From the NCBI GenBank assembly GCA_016791285.1, contig JAEUMX010000226.1:1-24089 (forward strand): a stretch of DNA of 24,089 nucleotides, written 5' to 3'. Within the stretch, counting starts at the first letter, position 1; each line of letters begins with the position of its first letter. The translations under genes were made by a program, and so were the position numbers. Positions 15,882 to 22,842 of the stretch are shown here, piece after piece. Below the pieces are notes generated by a model. The model was not told the origin of the DNA and made no database searches. It was given only the letters and a program-made list of their open reading frames with translations. Source of the DNA: Burkholderiales bacterium (lineage in GTDB: Bacteria > Pseudomonadota > Gammaproteobacteria > Burkholderiales > JAEUMW01).

Positions 15882-16621
15882 TCGCGTGCTCCGTTCAGGA
15901 TCTGTGCGACGTGGATGAAGCGCAGGTCGAGCCCCAGGCGCTCGGCGCAGCCCTTCTGGTGCATCATGCAGGAAGAGTCCGCGGAGACGATGTACTCGGC
16001 GCCCGCGCGCTTGTGATCGGTGACCTTGTCGTGACCCATCTTCGCCGACACCGATTCCTCGAACAGCGAGAAGGTGCCGCCGAAACCGCAGCACTCGTCC
16101 GGCCGGTCCGGCATGACGAATTCGATGCCCCTGACCTTGGAGAGGAGGTCGAGCGGCTTCGAGAAGAAGGGCTCGTCGACCTCCGACGCCTTCGCCGTAC
16201 GCAGCGCTCGCAGCGTGCCGCAGCTGTTGTGCAGCCCGACCTTGTGCGGAAATTCCGCCCATGGAAACGCATCGACCTTCAGCACGTCGTGGAGGAACTC
16301 GACCAGCTCGTAGGCGTTCTCCCGCATGTGGTGCACCTCGTCGGTCTGCTCGACCGCCGTGAAGCGCTCGCGCACGTGGTGAATGCAGCTCCCAGACGGC
16401 GAAACGATGTACTCGAAGCCGGCGAAATTGCGCACGAAGAGCGCCTCGGCTCCCGCGGCCTCCTCCTCGCAGCCGTTGTTGGCCATGGGCTGTCCGCAAC
16501 AGGTCTGGTCGAGCGGGTAGGCCACCTCGCAGCCGACCCGCTCTAGCAGCTCCAGCGTGGCGATGCCGACCTCCGGAAAAAAGGCGTCGATGAAACAGGG
16601 AATGAAGAGCGCGACTTTCAA
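15878..16621 (-). CDS. lutA: Lactate utilization protein A (CCG-domain Fe-S protein)
   Basis: LutA (YkgE-like) is the cysteine-rich subunit of the LutABC L-lactate oxidation complex. The TTG at 16621 is chosen because AGGAGG lies 5 bases upstream and because it starts KVALFIPCFIDAFFPEVG, as in related proteins. It gives 247 residues. An upstream ATG at 16654 would add residues with no homology I recognise. Two CCG-type motifs are visible: DQTCCGQPMANNG near the N-terminus and DECCGFGGTFS near residue 190, plus GSC and SSC partners. lutABC forms a tight operon (two ATGA overlaps). No LutR/LldR-type regulator or lactate permease is nearby. Confidence 0.92.
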   Translation of the reverse strand: MKVALFIPCFIDAFFPEVGIATLELLERVGCEVAYPLDQTCCGQPMANNGCEEEAAGAEALFVRNFAGFEYIVSPSGSCIHHVRERFTAVEQTDEVHHMRENAYELVEFLHDVLKVDAFPWAEFPHKVGLHNSCGTLRALRTAKASEVDEPFFSKPLDLLSKVRGIEFVMPDRPDECCGFGGTFSLFEESVSAKMGHDKVTDHKRAGAEYIVSADSSCMMHQKGCAERLGLDLRFIHVAQILNGARE

Positions 16622-16625
16622 GGAA

Positions 16626-16632
16626 TCCTCCT
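16626..16632 (-). promoter_or_regulatory. Strong Shine-Dalgarno deciding the lutA TTG start
   Basis: On the minus strand AGGAGGA is followed at five-base spacing from AGGAGG by TTG AAA GTC. This is the best ribosome-binding site in the window and supports the TTG at 16621 over the ATG at 16654. Confidence 0.7.
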
Positions 16633-16667
16633 GCCTCGTGGCTTCTTTGTTCATGTTGGCCGCTGGT

Positions 16668-16680
16668 AACGACTCTCGTT
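16668..16680. promoter_or_regulatory. Palindrome in the lutA-mpl divergent region
   Basis: AACGA-CTC-TCGTT is a perfect 5-base dyad with a 3-base centre, 47 bases upstream of the lutA start. Its size and place would suit an operator for a lactate-responsive regulator, but it does not match a site I can name, and no regulator gene is adjacent. An arm length of 5 can occur by chance. Confidence 0.25.
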
Positions 16681-16776
16681 GCACAATAGACCTAAGCACC
16701 GGTTATTTCCAGTCCCTTTCCGGCGCTGATGCGCGTGCGCTGCGTGAGCCCGGTCGCAGGCGGATTCGCATGGCTC

Positions 16777-16807
16777 TTGCTCCCGCGGGACCGGCCCGCG
16801 CTACAAT
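16777..16807 (+). promoter_or_regulatory. Promoter candidate for mpl
   Basis: TTGCTC (16777-16782), a 19-base spacer and TACAAT (16802-16807) precede the mpl ATG at 16844, leaving a leader of about 30 bases. The same two hexamers at the same spacing stand before tonB. The 19-base spacer is long for a standard sigma-70 promoter. Confidence 0.4.
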
Positions 16808-16843
16808 GCGCGGCGCTCACGACCCGACCTGCCCTCCCTGTCC

Positions 16844-18196
16844 ATGCACGTTCACATCCTCGGCATCTGCGGCACCTTCATGGGCGGCCTCGCGCTGATC
16901 GCGCGTGCGGCGGGCCATCGCGTCACAGGCTGCGATGCCGGTGTGTATCCGCCCATGAGCACGCAGCTCGAAGAGCAGGGCATCGAGCTCGTCGAGGGTT
17001 TCGGCGCCGATCAGGTCGCGCTCGCACCCGATCTCTTCGTCATAGGCAATGTCGTCACCCGCGGCAATCCCCTGATGGAAGCGATCCTCGACCGCGGGCT
17101 GCGGTTCGTCTCCGGGCCGCAGTGGCTCGCCGAGAACGTCCTGCACGGGAAATGGGTGCTCGGAGTGGCCGGCACCCATGGCAAGACCACCACGGCCTCC
17201 ATGCTGGCGTGGATTCTGGAGCACGCCGGACTGAACCCTGGATTCCTCATCGGCGGCATCCCGCAGAATTTCGGACTCTCGGCGCGGTTGGGGGAACCGG
17301 GCGCGCCGTTCTTCGTGATCGAGGCGGACGAATACGACACCGCCTTCTTCGACAAGCGATCCAAGTTCCTGCACTACCGGCCGCGCACGACGGTGCTGAA
17401 CAACCTCGAGTTCGACCATGCGGACATCTTCGCGGACCTGGCCGCGATCGAGACCCAGTTCCACCACTTGGTGCGCACCCTGCCCGGCAATGGCCTCGTC
17501 GTCGCCAATGGCCGCGACGCCAACCTGGAGCGCGTGCTCGCGCGTGGTTGCTGGACCCCGGTGGAGCGCTTCGGCGTCGATGCGCACTGGCAGACCCGCG
17601 CGACAGCGGACAGTGGGTTCGAGGTCCTCATCGAGGGGAAGCCCCAGGGCACCGTGCGCTGGGACGTGCCCGGCGAGCACAATCGGCTGAACGCGCTCGC
17701 GGCACTCGCCGCCGCCCGCCACGCCGGGGTGCCGCTCGCAGCGGGCATCGAGGCACTCGGCGCCTTTCGCAACGTCAAGCGGCGGCTGGAGGTACGCGGC
17801 GTGGTCAACGGCATCGCCGTATACGACGACTTCGCCCACCATCCGACCGCGATCGACGCGACGATCTCGGCTTTGAAGAGCCGCGTCGATGGCGCACGCA
17901 TCGTTGCGGTGCTGGAACCGCGCTCGAACACGATGAAGATGGGGGTCTGGAAGGACACGCTCGCCGCGAGCCTGGCCGATGCGGCGCGCGTCTTCTGCTA
18001 CACCGGCAGGCTGGGTTGGGACGCACCCGCCGCGCTTGCCGCACTCGGCCCCCGGTGTTCGACCTCCGACGACATCGATGCGTTGGTGGAGTCGATCGCA
18101 CGTGAGGCCCGCTTTGGCGACCACGTGCTCATCATGAGCAACGGCGGCTTCGGCGGCATTCACGAGAAGTTGCTGGCCCGGCTCGCGCGGCCGTGA
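16844..18196 (+). CDS. mpl: UDP-N-acetylmuramate:L-alanyl-gamma-D-glutamyl-meso-diaminopimelate ligase
   Basis: Mpl reattaches the tripeptide L-Ala-gamma-D-Glu-meso-DAP recovered from old peptidoglycan to UDP-MurNAc, a murein recycling step in the cytoplasm. The 450 residues follow the Mur ligase order: an N-terminal nucleotide-binding domain (HILGICGTFMGGLA), the ATP loop GVAGTHGKTTT (107-117), GGIPQNFG, EADEYDTAFFDKRSKF, NNLEFDHADIF, GEHNRLNALAA, then the C-terminal domain with VYDDFAHHPTAI, LEPRSNTMKMG and MSNGGFGGIHEKLL. The GTFMGGLA and EYDTAFFDKRSKF features separate it from MurC. No Shine-Dalgarno is evident before the ATG. It is divergent from lutABC. Confidence 0.96.
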   Translation: MHVHILGICGTFMGGLALIARAAGHRVTGCDAGVYPPMSTQLEEQGIELVEGFGADQVALAPDLFVIGNVVTRGNPLMEAILDRGLRFVSGPQWLAENVLHGKWVLGVAGTHGKTTTASMLAWILEHAGLNPGFLIGGIPQNFGLSARLGEPGAPFFVIEADEYDTAFFDKRSKFLHYRPRTTVLNNLEFDHADIFADLAAIETQFHHLVRTLPGNGLVVANGRDANLERVLARGCWTPVERFGVDAHWQTRATADSGFEVLIEGKPQGTVRWDVPGEHNRLNALAALAAARHAGVPLAAGIEALGAFRNVKRRLEVRGVVNGIAVYDDFAHHPTAIDATISALKSRVDGARIVAVLEPRSNTMKMGVWKDTLAASLADAARVFCYTGRLGWDAPAALAALGPRCSTSDDIDALVESIAREARFGDHVLIMSNGGFGGIHEKLLARLARP

Positions 18197-18257
18197 GCAA
18201 GCGGCGCAAGCCGTCCCCCAGCTCGAAACGGCGCAATTCCCGCAGGCCGAAAGAAGG

Positions 18258-18286
18258 GGTCCTTGGTGGACCACCTTCGAGGGTGG
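18258..18286 (+). promoter_or_regulatory. Mutually exclusive hairpins between mpl and the next promoter
   Basis: GGTCC (18258-18262) can pair with GGACC (18268-18272), while CCACC (18271-18275) can pair with GGTGG (18282-18286) or with GGTGG at 18265-18269. The stems share bases, so only one can form. No T run follows, so it is not a classical terminator. It may end mpl transcription by a Rho-type route or be chance in GC-rich DNA. Confidence 0.25.
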
Positions 18287-18298
18287 GCTCTTACGGGC

Positions 18299-18327
18299 CT
18301 GACACCCGCCCCCTGACTTGGTAAAAT
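18299..18327 (+). promoter_or_regulatory. Near-consensus sigma-70 promoter
   Basis: CTGACA (18299-18304), a 17-base spacer and TAAAAT (18322-18327) match the sigma-70 consensus at five of six positions in each box. This is the best overall promoter in the window. The expected start of transcription is near 18334, upstream of a small coding frame that lacks an ordinary start codon. Confidence 0.6.
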
Positions 18328-18419
18328 GTGCGATCTGCCGTGGGTGGAACCTCCCGGCCCGGCGGCGGTCTTCCGCTCATCTGGTACGGAAAAAGCGCGA
18401 AGTTGCGCGCGAATCAGCT

Positions 18420-18734
18420 CTGAAACACAAGTCAGCTTCAACCCCTTCCCTCTCGCCACCGAAGCGCGCCGAGCAGGTTCTGTGGGTCGCCGTATTGAGC
18501 CGCGCCGTGCTCGATGTGCGTCATGGCACGGAAGAGGAGGCGCTCGCGGTCCTCGGATGGATCGAGCGCGATCGAGAAGAGTTCGAGCAGGTGATTGCCC
18601 TGGCCGGACTCGAAGCCGGTCACGCCGAACGGTTCGAGCAGGCCGTTCGTGCCGCCTTCGAGACGCGCTTCGGGCGTTCGCACCAATCCATTGGAGCCGA
18701 TCGGGCGCTGGATAGTCCAGAAGCCGTCGTGTAG
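18420..18734 (+). CDS. Small unnamed protein, start codon unclear
   Basis: The frame is open from 18318 to a TAG at 18732-18734 and its codons favour G/C at the third position, as expected for a real gene here. The core reads EQVLWVAVLSRAVLD, then EEEALAVLGWIERDREEFEQVIALAGLE. This W..A..D..A..W....F..V..LAGL layout resembles small helical proteins seen in betaproteobacteria and phages whose function I do not know. There is no ATG or GTG before this core. A CTG at 18420 would give a natural N-terminus (LKHKSASTPSLSP, 104 residues); the TTG at 18318 lies inside the promoter, and the next TTG at 18495 cuts into the core. An antisense frame at 18438-18740 is judged a shadow. Confidence 0.5.
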   Translation: MKHKSASTPSLSPPKRAEQVLWVAVLSRAVLDVRHGTEEEALAVLGWIERDREEFEQVIALAGLEAGHAERFEQAVRAAFETRFGRSHQSIGADRALDSPEAVV

Positions 18735-18939
18735 CTTCATCCGGTTCCTATGAGTCCTTGAGCGGCAACGCTGTCCCGAGACGGCTTGCGCCGCACCTGG
18801 CCTGAGCTTGCTGCCAGGCAGGAACTACGCGATCAACCTCTCTCAGTGCCCTTCGATGCAAGGTCGCAGGCGGGATGGCTAGCTGATACGATCCGCGTCC
18901 TTGCACCCAGCCCATTCTCATCCGATCGAGGCAGGCACT
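18735..18939. other. Non-coding gap before the propeller gene
   Basis: I see no gene in these 205 bases. They contain a hairpin (CCTGGC at 18796-18801 with GCCAGG at 18813-18818), without a T run, and an extended -10-like TGATACGAT (18884-18892) without a matching -35, which may drive the following gene. Confidence 0.4.
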
Positions 18940-20199
18940 TTGAAGACGACAGTCGCGCGCAGTTGGCTCATTCTGACTGCCATGGTCTTGGCCCTGAGCG
19001 CTGCCGCTGCCGCGTTCCTGGTAGGGGGCGTGGCCGAAAAGAGATCCTATTGGCCCTTCGGCGGTCGCTATGCGTTCGTCGAAGGACTTTCCGACCGGGC
19101 TCGGCGCCTCGAACGGAAGCACGACACGCATGCGAAAACGCATCTGCTCACCGGCCTGCATGAAGTGGTCGTCGCGAGCTACCCCCTCCCGTTCGCGGAT
19201 TCCCACGCCTCGGGCCCGTTCCTGGCGCTGTCGGATACGGACTTCCTGGTCGCAACGCGGCTGGGCGAACTGCACCATGTCGTGATCGGCAATCAGTCGG
19301 CAACGGCCAAGCTCTTGGGCTCGCTCGGCGTGGCGGAGAACATACGGGCGCCCGCCGGGGTGAAGGATCTGCTCCTCCTGGCGCCGGGAAAGTTGCTCGC
19401 CACCATGAGCACGCATGACGCGGCAAGGGACTGCTATGCGCTGGGGCTCTTCGAGTACGCCTTCGATGTCGAGCAGCGCACCGTCAAGAGAATGCGCACC
19501 CTGTTCCAGAGTCAGCCGTGCTTTCCGATGCCGCTCGCGCTGGAGGAGATCGGGGGGCGCATCATTCACTACACCGACCATACGGTGCTGCTATCGGTGG
19601 GAAGCCTGTTGCCCACCACGCTCGAGGGCGACTATGGTCGCATCCTGCAAATCCGCCTCACCGATGGCGCCGTGACGGTCTTCGCGACCGGCAACCGCAA
19701 CCAGCAGGGCTTGTTCTTCGATCAGGAATCCCGCTTGGTGTTCGAGACCGAACACGGCCCGCGCGGCGGCGACGAGATCAACGTGCTGCGGCAGGGGCAC
19801 GACTACGGCTGGCCGCACGTGACCTACGGCACCAACTACACGGTCGTCGACGACGCCAGCGTGGACGACACCTGCGTGACGCAATGCGGTACCCACGTCG
19901 GCCACGAGCTTCCGCTCTTTGCTTTCGTGCCGAGCATCGGGATCGGCAATCTGCTGCGCTATCCTGCCAGCGGAGCGGAGTTTCAGCGCTGGCGTGGCAA
20001 CCTCCTCGTCGCCTCGCTGCGGGAGCAAACGCTCTTTCGCCTGGAATACGACGATGACCGTATTATCTACGCGGAGCCCATCGCGCTGGGGGAGCGTCTG
20101 CGAGACATCGCACTGTTGCCGAACGGGTCGATCGCACTCAAGACGGACAGCCAGAAGCTCCTGGTGCTCACGCGTGCAAGAGCCGACGCTGCGAAGTGA
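18940..20199 (+). CDS. Membrane-anchored PQQ-type sugar dehydrogenase-like beta-propeller protein
   Basis: The protein resembles the soluble glucose/sorbosone dehydrogenase (GSDH, Asd-type) six-bladed propeller. From the TTG at 18940 (a weak GAGGCAGG upstream; a TTG at 18901 is possible) it has 419 residues with an N-terminal membrane anchor or signal (WLILTAMVLALSAAAAAFLVGG, residues 9-30 in two parts). Family marks are FLVATRLGELHHV, GNRNQQG (251-257), ETEHGPRGGDEINVLRQG, YGWPHVTYGTNY, FVPSIGIGNLLRY, RWRGNLLVASL and GERLRDIALLPNG. At the place of the catalytic His before GGR stands Glu203 (LEEIGGR) by my manual alignment. An inserted loop carries C-VTQ-C. So the fold is well supported, but PQQ-dependent oxidation is not assured. 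Confidence 0.75.
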   Translation: MKTTVARSWLILTAMVLALSAAAAAFLVGGVAEKRSYWPFGGRYAFVEGLSDRARRLERKHDTHAKTHLLTGLHEVVVASYPLPFADSHASGPFLALSDTDFLVATRLGELHHVVIGNQSATAKLLGSLGVAENIRAPAGVKDLLLLAPGKLLATMSTHDAARDCYALGLFEYAFDVEQRTVKRMRTLFQSQPCFPMPLALEEIGGRIIHYTDHTVLLSVGSLLPTTLEGDYGRILQIRLTDGAVTVFATGNRNQQGLFFDQESRLVFETEHGPRGGDEINVLRQGHDYGWPHVTYGTNYTVVDDASVDDTCVTQCGTHVGHELPLFAFVPSIGIGNLLRYPASGAEFQRWRGNLLVASLREQTLFRLEYDDDRIIYAEPIALGERLRDIALLPNGSIALKTDSQKLLVLTRARADAAK

Positions 20200-20233
20200 G
20201 CGATGCCCGTATCAGGGGTAACGAGCCGAAGCA

Positions 20234-20812
20234 ATGATCCTCTACATCCACGGTTTCCTGAGCTCGCCGCAGTCCTTCAAGGCGCGTCTCATCGCGGCAC
20301 GGCTCGCCGAGCTCGGCCAGGCACACGCCTTCGCGTGCCCCATGCTACAGGGCGATCCGGACGAGATCGTCGCCACCATCGCCGGTGCGGTGGAGGCGTC
20401 GCCCGACGAGCCGGCGCTCATCGGGAGCTCGCTGGGCGGGTTCTACGCGACCCACGTCGCCGAGCGCTACGGTCTCAGGACGGCTCTGCTCAATCCAGCG
20501 GTGCGGCCCCACCACCTGCTGCACGATTTTCTGGGTGTCCACCGCAATCTCCACACCGGGCAGGAGATCGTCGTGGAGCCGCGACACCTCGAGGAACTGC
20601 GTGCGCTGGACGTGGCGACGCTCGCCGATCCGTCGCGCTATTACCTGATCGTGACGACCGGGGACGAGGTGCTCGATTACCGCCTCGCGGTGGAAAAGTA
20701 TCGCGGTGCGCGGCAGCTCGTGATCGAGGGTGGCGATCACAGTCTCGACCGACTACCTGCGTTCCTCGACGATGTCCTGAGCTTCTGCGGCGTCGCGGTT
20801 CCCGCGTCGTGA
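20234..20812 (+). CDS. yqiA: YqiA-type alpha/beta-hydrolase esterase (UPF0227)
   Basis: The 192-residue protein matches YqiA/YcfP-like small esterases. It opens with ILYIHGFLSSPQSFKA, has the nucleophile elbow GSSLGG with S66 (64-69), NPAVRPH, the acid region TTGDEVLDY and the histidine region EGGDHSL. In E. coli YqiA cleaves short acyl and palmitoyl-CoA esters in vitro; the natural substrate is unknown. The start ATG at 20234 lies 34 bases after the propeller gene, so the two may be co-transcribed. In enterobacteria yqiA sits next to parE and cpdA; that context is absent here. Confidence 0.86.
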   Translation: MILYIHGFLSSPQSFKARLIAARLAELGQAHAFACPMLQGDPDEIVATIAGAVEASPDEPALIGSSLGGFYATHVAERYGLRTALLNPAVRPHHLLHDFLGVHRNLHTGQEIVVEPRHLEELRALDVATLADPSRYYLIVTTGDEVLDYRLAVEKYRGARQLVIEGGDHSLDRLPAFLDDVLSFCGVAVPAS

Positions 20813-20818
20813 GTCGGG

Positions 20819-20824
20819 TATAAT
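20819..20824 (+). promoter_or_regulatory. Consensus -10 box before the RNB nuclease gene
   Basis: TATAAT matches the sigma-70 -10 consensus exactly and lies just after the esterase stop, 63 bases before the ATG at 20888. No convincing -35 is present at 16-18 bases, so strength and activation are uncertain. Confidence 0.45.
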
Positions 20825-20887
20825 CCGCGCCTCCCGACGGACCGGGGCGATCGCCCCGACCCGCGCTGCAGCTCTCCCTGCGCCACC

Positions 20888-22738
20888 ATGCACGTTTTCT
20901 ACGAAGACGAAGGCAGTTTTCGCGTCGGCACTATCCTCGCCGACAACAACACCTCGCTCCAGGTGGAGACCGCCCACGGCAAGCGCGCCAAGGTCAAGGC
21001 GGCGAACGTGCTGCTGCGGTTCGCGGTGCCCGGCGTCCACGGATTCATGGACGCAGCGCAGCGGCTTGCCGCCGACATCGACACGGAATTTCTGTGGCAA
21101 TGCTGCGGTCCCGACGAGTTCGCATTCGACGTCCTCGGCCGCGACTACTTCGGGCGCGAGCCGTCCGCCCTCGAATCGGCGGCCCTCCTCATCCGCCTGC
21201 ACGACGCGCCGATCTATTTCTACAAGAAGGGGCGCGGGCGCTACAAGGCAGCGCCGGAGGATGCGCTCAAGGCCGCGCTCGCGAGCGTCGAGCGCAAGCG
21301 CCAGCAGGTCTTGCTGCAGGTTCGCTATGCCGAAGCGCTGGGTCGCTTCGAGCTGCCGGCCGAGCTCGTGCCGGCGCTGCCGATGCTCCTCTACAAGCCC
21401 GATCGCAACACCGCCGCGGCGAAGGCGCTGGAGGCCGCGAGTGCGGCGACCAAGCTCGCTCCGCTGCGCCTGCTCGAGCGTTGCGGTGCGGTTCCGTCCA
21501 CCCGCGACTACCATGTGAACCGCTTCCTGTACGAGCACTTCCCCCACGGCACGGATCATCCGTCGCCCGGTGAACTGCCCGCGCACGACGGTTTGCCGCT
21601 GGCCGATGCCGCCGCCTTCAGCATCGACGATGTGACGACGACCGAGATCGACGATGCCTTCTCCGTGACGCGACTGCCCGACGGCGGCTGGCGCCTGGGG
21701 GTGCACATCGCTGCGCCGGCCCTCGGTGTGCCTGCCGGCTCGCCGGTGGATCTCGTCGCCGCCCGGCGACTGTCGACCGTCTACATGCCGGGCGACAAGA
21801 TCACGATGCTGCCGGGCGCGGTTGTCGACCGCTACACACTGCTCGAAGGGCACGCGGCGCCGGCGCTGTCGCTCTATCTCGAACTGCGCAGCGACCTCAC
21901 CTTGCTTGGCACGTCGACCTGCCTCGAACGCGTTCGCATCGCCGCCAACCTGCGCCTCGATGCGCTCGACCGCATCTTCACCGAAGAGGCGCTGCAGGGG
22001 GGCGAGATCGTCCACGGTCACGCGCAGGAGATCCGGCTCTTGTGGGAGTTCGCGTGCGTGCTCGAAGCGGCGCGCGGTCGTCCCGAGCAGCCGCGGCAAC
22101 TGCCCATGGACTACAGCTTCTACGTGGACGAAGATCGCGTGCGCATCGTCGAGCGCAGGCGCGGAGCACCGATCGACAAGCTGGTGGCGGAGCTCATGAT
22201 CTTCGTCAACACGGAGTGGGGGCGTACCCTGGCCGAGGACGGTGCTCCCGGCATCTACCGCGCGCAGTCCGGCGGGCGCGTCAAACTCACCACCGTCCCC
22301 GGGCCCCACGACGCACTCGGCGTCGACCAGTACCTGTGGGCGAGCTCACCGCTGCGCCGGTACGTGGACCTCATCAACCAGCGGCAACTGCTGGCCGTTC
22401 TGCGGGGCGAGCCGCCGCCCTATGGCAAGGGCTCGGAGACCCTGCTCGCGGTGCTGCGCGACTTCGAGATCGCCAACGATGTCTACTACGACTTCCAGCG
22501 TTCGATGGAGCGCTACTGGTGCCTGCGCTGGCTGCTGCAGGAGAGGGTGATACGATCGGGCGGGACGGTGGCGCGGGAGAACCTCGTCAAGCTCGACCCC
22601 GTTCCTCTCCTCGTCAAGGTACCCTCCCTGCCCGATCTGCCGCCGATGACGCGCGTCGAGGTGGAGATCGGCGAGATCGATCTCCTCGATCTCACCGTCT
22701 TGTGCCAGTACCGCGCGCGCCTGGATGAGGCAGCGTGA
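20888..22738 (+). CDS. RNase II-family exoribonuclease (RNB domain)
   Basis: The 616-residue protein contains an RNB catalytic domain (about 240-540) that would degrade RNA 3' to 5'. The active-site stretch FSIDDVTTTEIDDAFSV provides D247, E253, D255 and D256, where E. coli RNase II has D201, D207, D209 and D210. Later RNB segments are GVHIAAPAL, STVYMPGDKITMLP, LSLYLELRSD, DKLVAELMIFVN, and the RNA-contacting SPLRRYVDLINQRQL. The N-terminal ~190 residues differ from RNase II and RNase R, with no obvious cold-shock repeats. The C-terminal S1-like part is short. This form is the one commonly found upstream of tonB-aroE in betaproteobacteria. The start ATG has no clear Shine-Dalgarno. Confidence 0.9.
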   Translation: MHVFYEDEGSFRVGTILADNNTSLQVETAHGKRAKVKAANVLLRFAVPGVHGFMDAAQRLAADIDTEFLWQCCGPDEFAFDVLGRDYFGREPSALESAALLIRLHDAPIYFYKKGRGRYKAAPEDALKAALASVERKRQQVLLQVRYAEALGRFELPAELVPALPMLLYKPDRNTAAAKALEAASAATKLAPLRLLERCGAVPSTRDYHVNRFLYEHFPHGTDHPSPGELPAHDGLPLADAAAFSIDDVTTTEIDDAFSVTRLPDGGWRLGVHIAAPALGVPAGSPVDLVAARRLSTVYMPGDKITMLPGAVVDRYTLLEGHAAPALSLYLELRSDLTLLGTSTCLERVRIAANLRLDALDRIFTEEALQGGEIVHGHAQEIRLLWEFACVLEAARGRPEQPRQLPMDYSFYVDEDRVRIVERRRGAPIDKLVAELMIFVNTEWGRTLAEDGAPGIYRAQSGGRVKLTTVPGPHDALGVDQYLWASSPLRRYVDLINQRQLLAVLRGEPPPYGKGSETLLAVLRDFEIANDVYYDFQRSMERYWCLRWLLQERVIRSGGTVARENLVKLDPVPLLVKVPSLPDLPPMTRVEVEIGEIDLLDLTVLCQYRARLDEAA

Positions 22739-22773
22739 CGCGCGCGATGCGTGCGGCGATTTGGGCACAAGGC

Positions 22774-22804
22774 TTGCTCACCGGGGCGCCTGACTCGCTA
22801 CAAT
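22774..22804 (+). promoter_or_regulatory. Promoter candidate for tonB
   Basis: TTGCTC (22774-22779), 19 bases and TACAAT (22799-22804) repeat the arrangement before mpl. The expected transcript begins near 22811. That is downstream of the earliest possible in-frame start at 22735, arguing that the TonB protein begins at a later codon. Confidence 0.4.
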
Positions 22805-22842
22805 GGCGAGCGGTGCCTTCCCCAGCCCAACATACCAATACC

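Noticed and set aside
14742..18274. Long frames opposite lutB (424 codons, +) and mpl (485 codons, -)
   Set aside because: Both are shadows of clearly identified genes.
18438..18740. A 100-codon minus-strand frame starting with ATG at 18740
   Set aside because: It mirrors the + strand small gene, which has the better codon bias and lies behind a strong promoter; still, it is the most plausible of the antisense frames.
18796..18818. Hairpin CCTGGC...GCCAGG as a rho-independent terminator
   Set aside because: No T run follows on either strand; it may still be a weak Rho-assisted end but cannot be called.
20753..22309. A 518-codon minus-strand frame opposite the RNB nuclease
   Set aside because: The RNB active site and family motifs are on the + strand; the other frame has low-complexity Arg/Gly-rich content.
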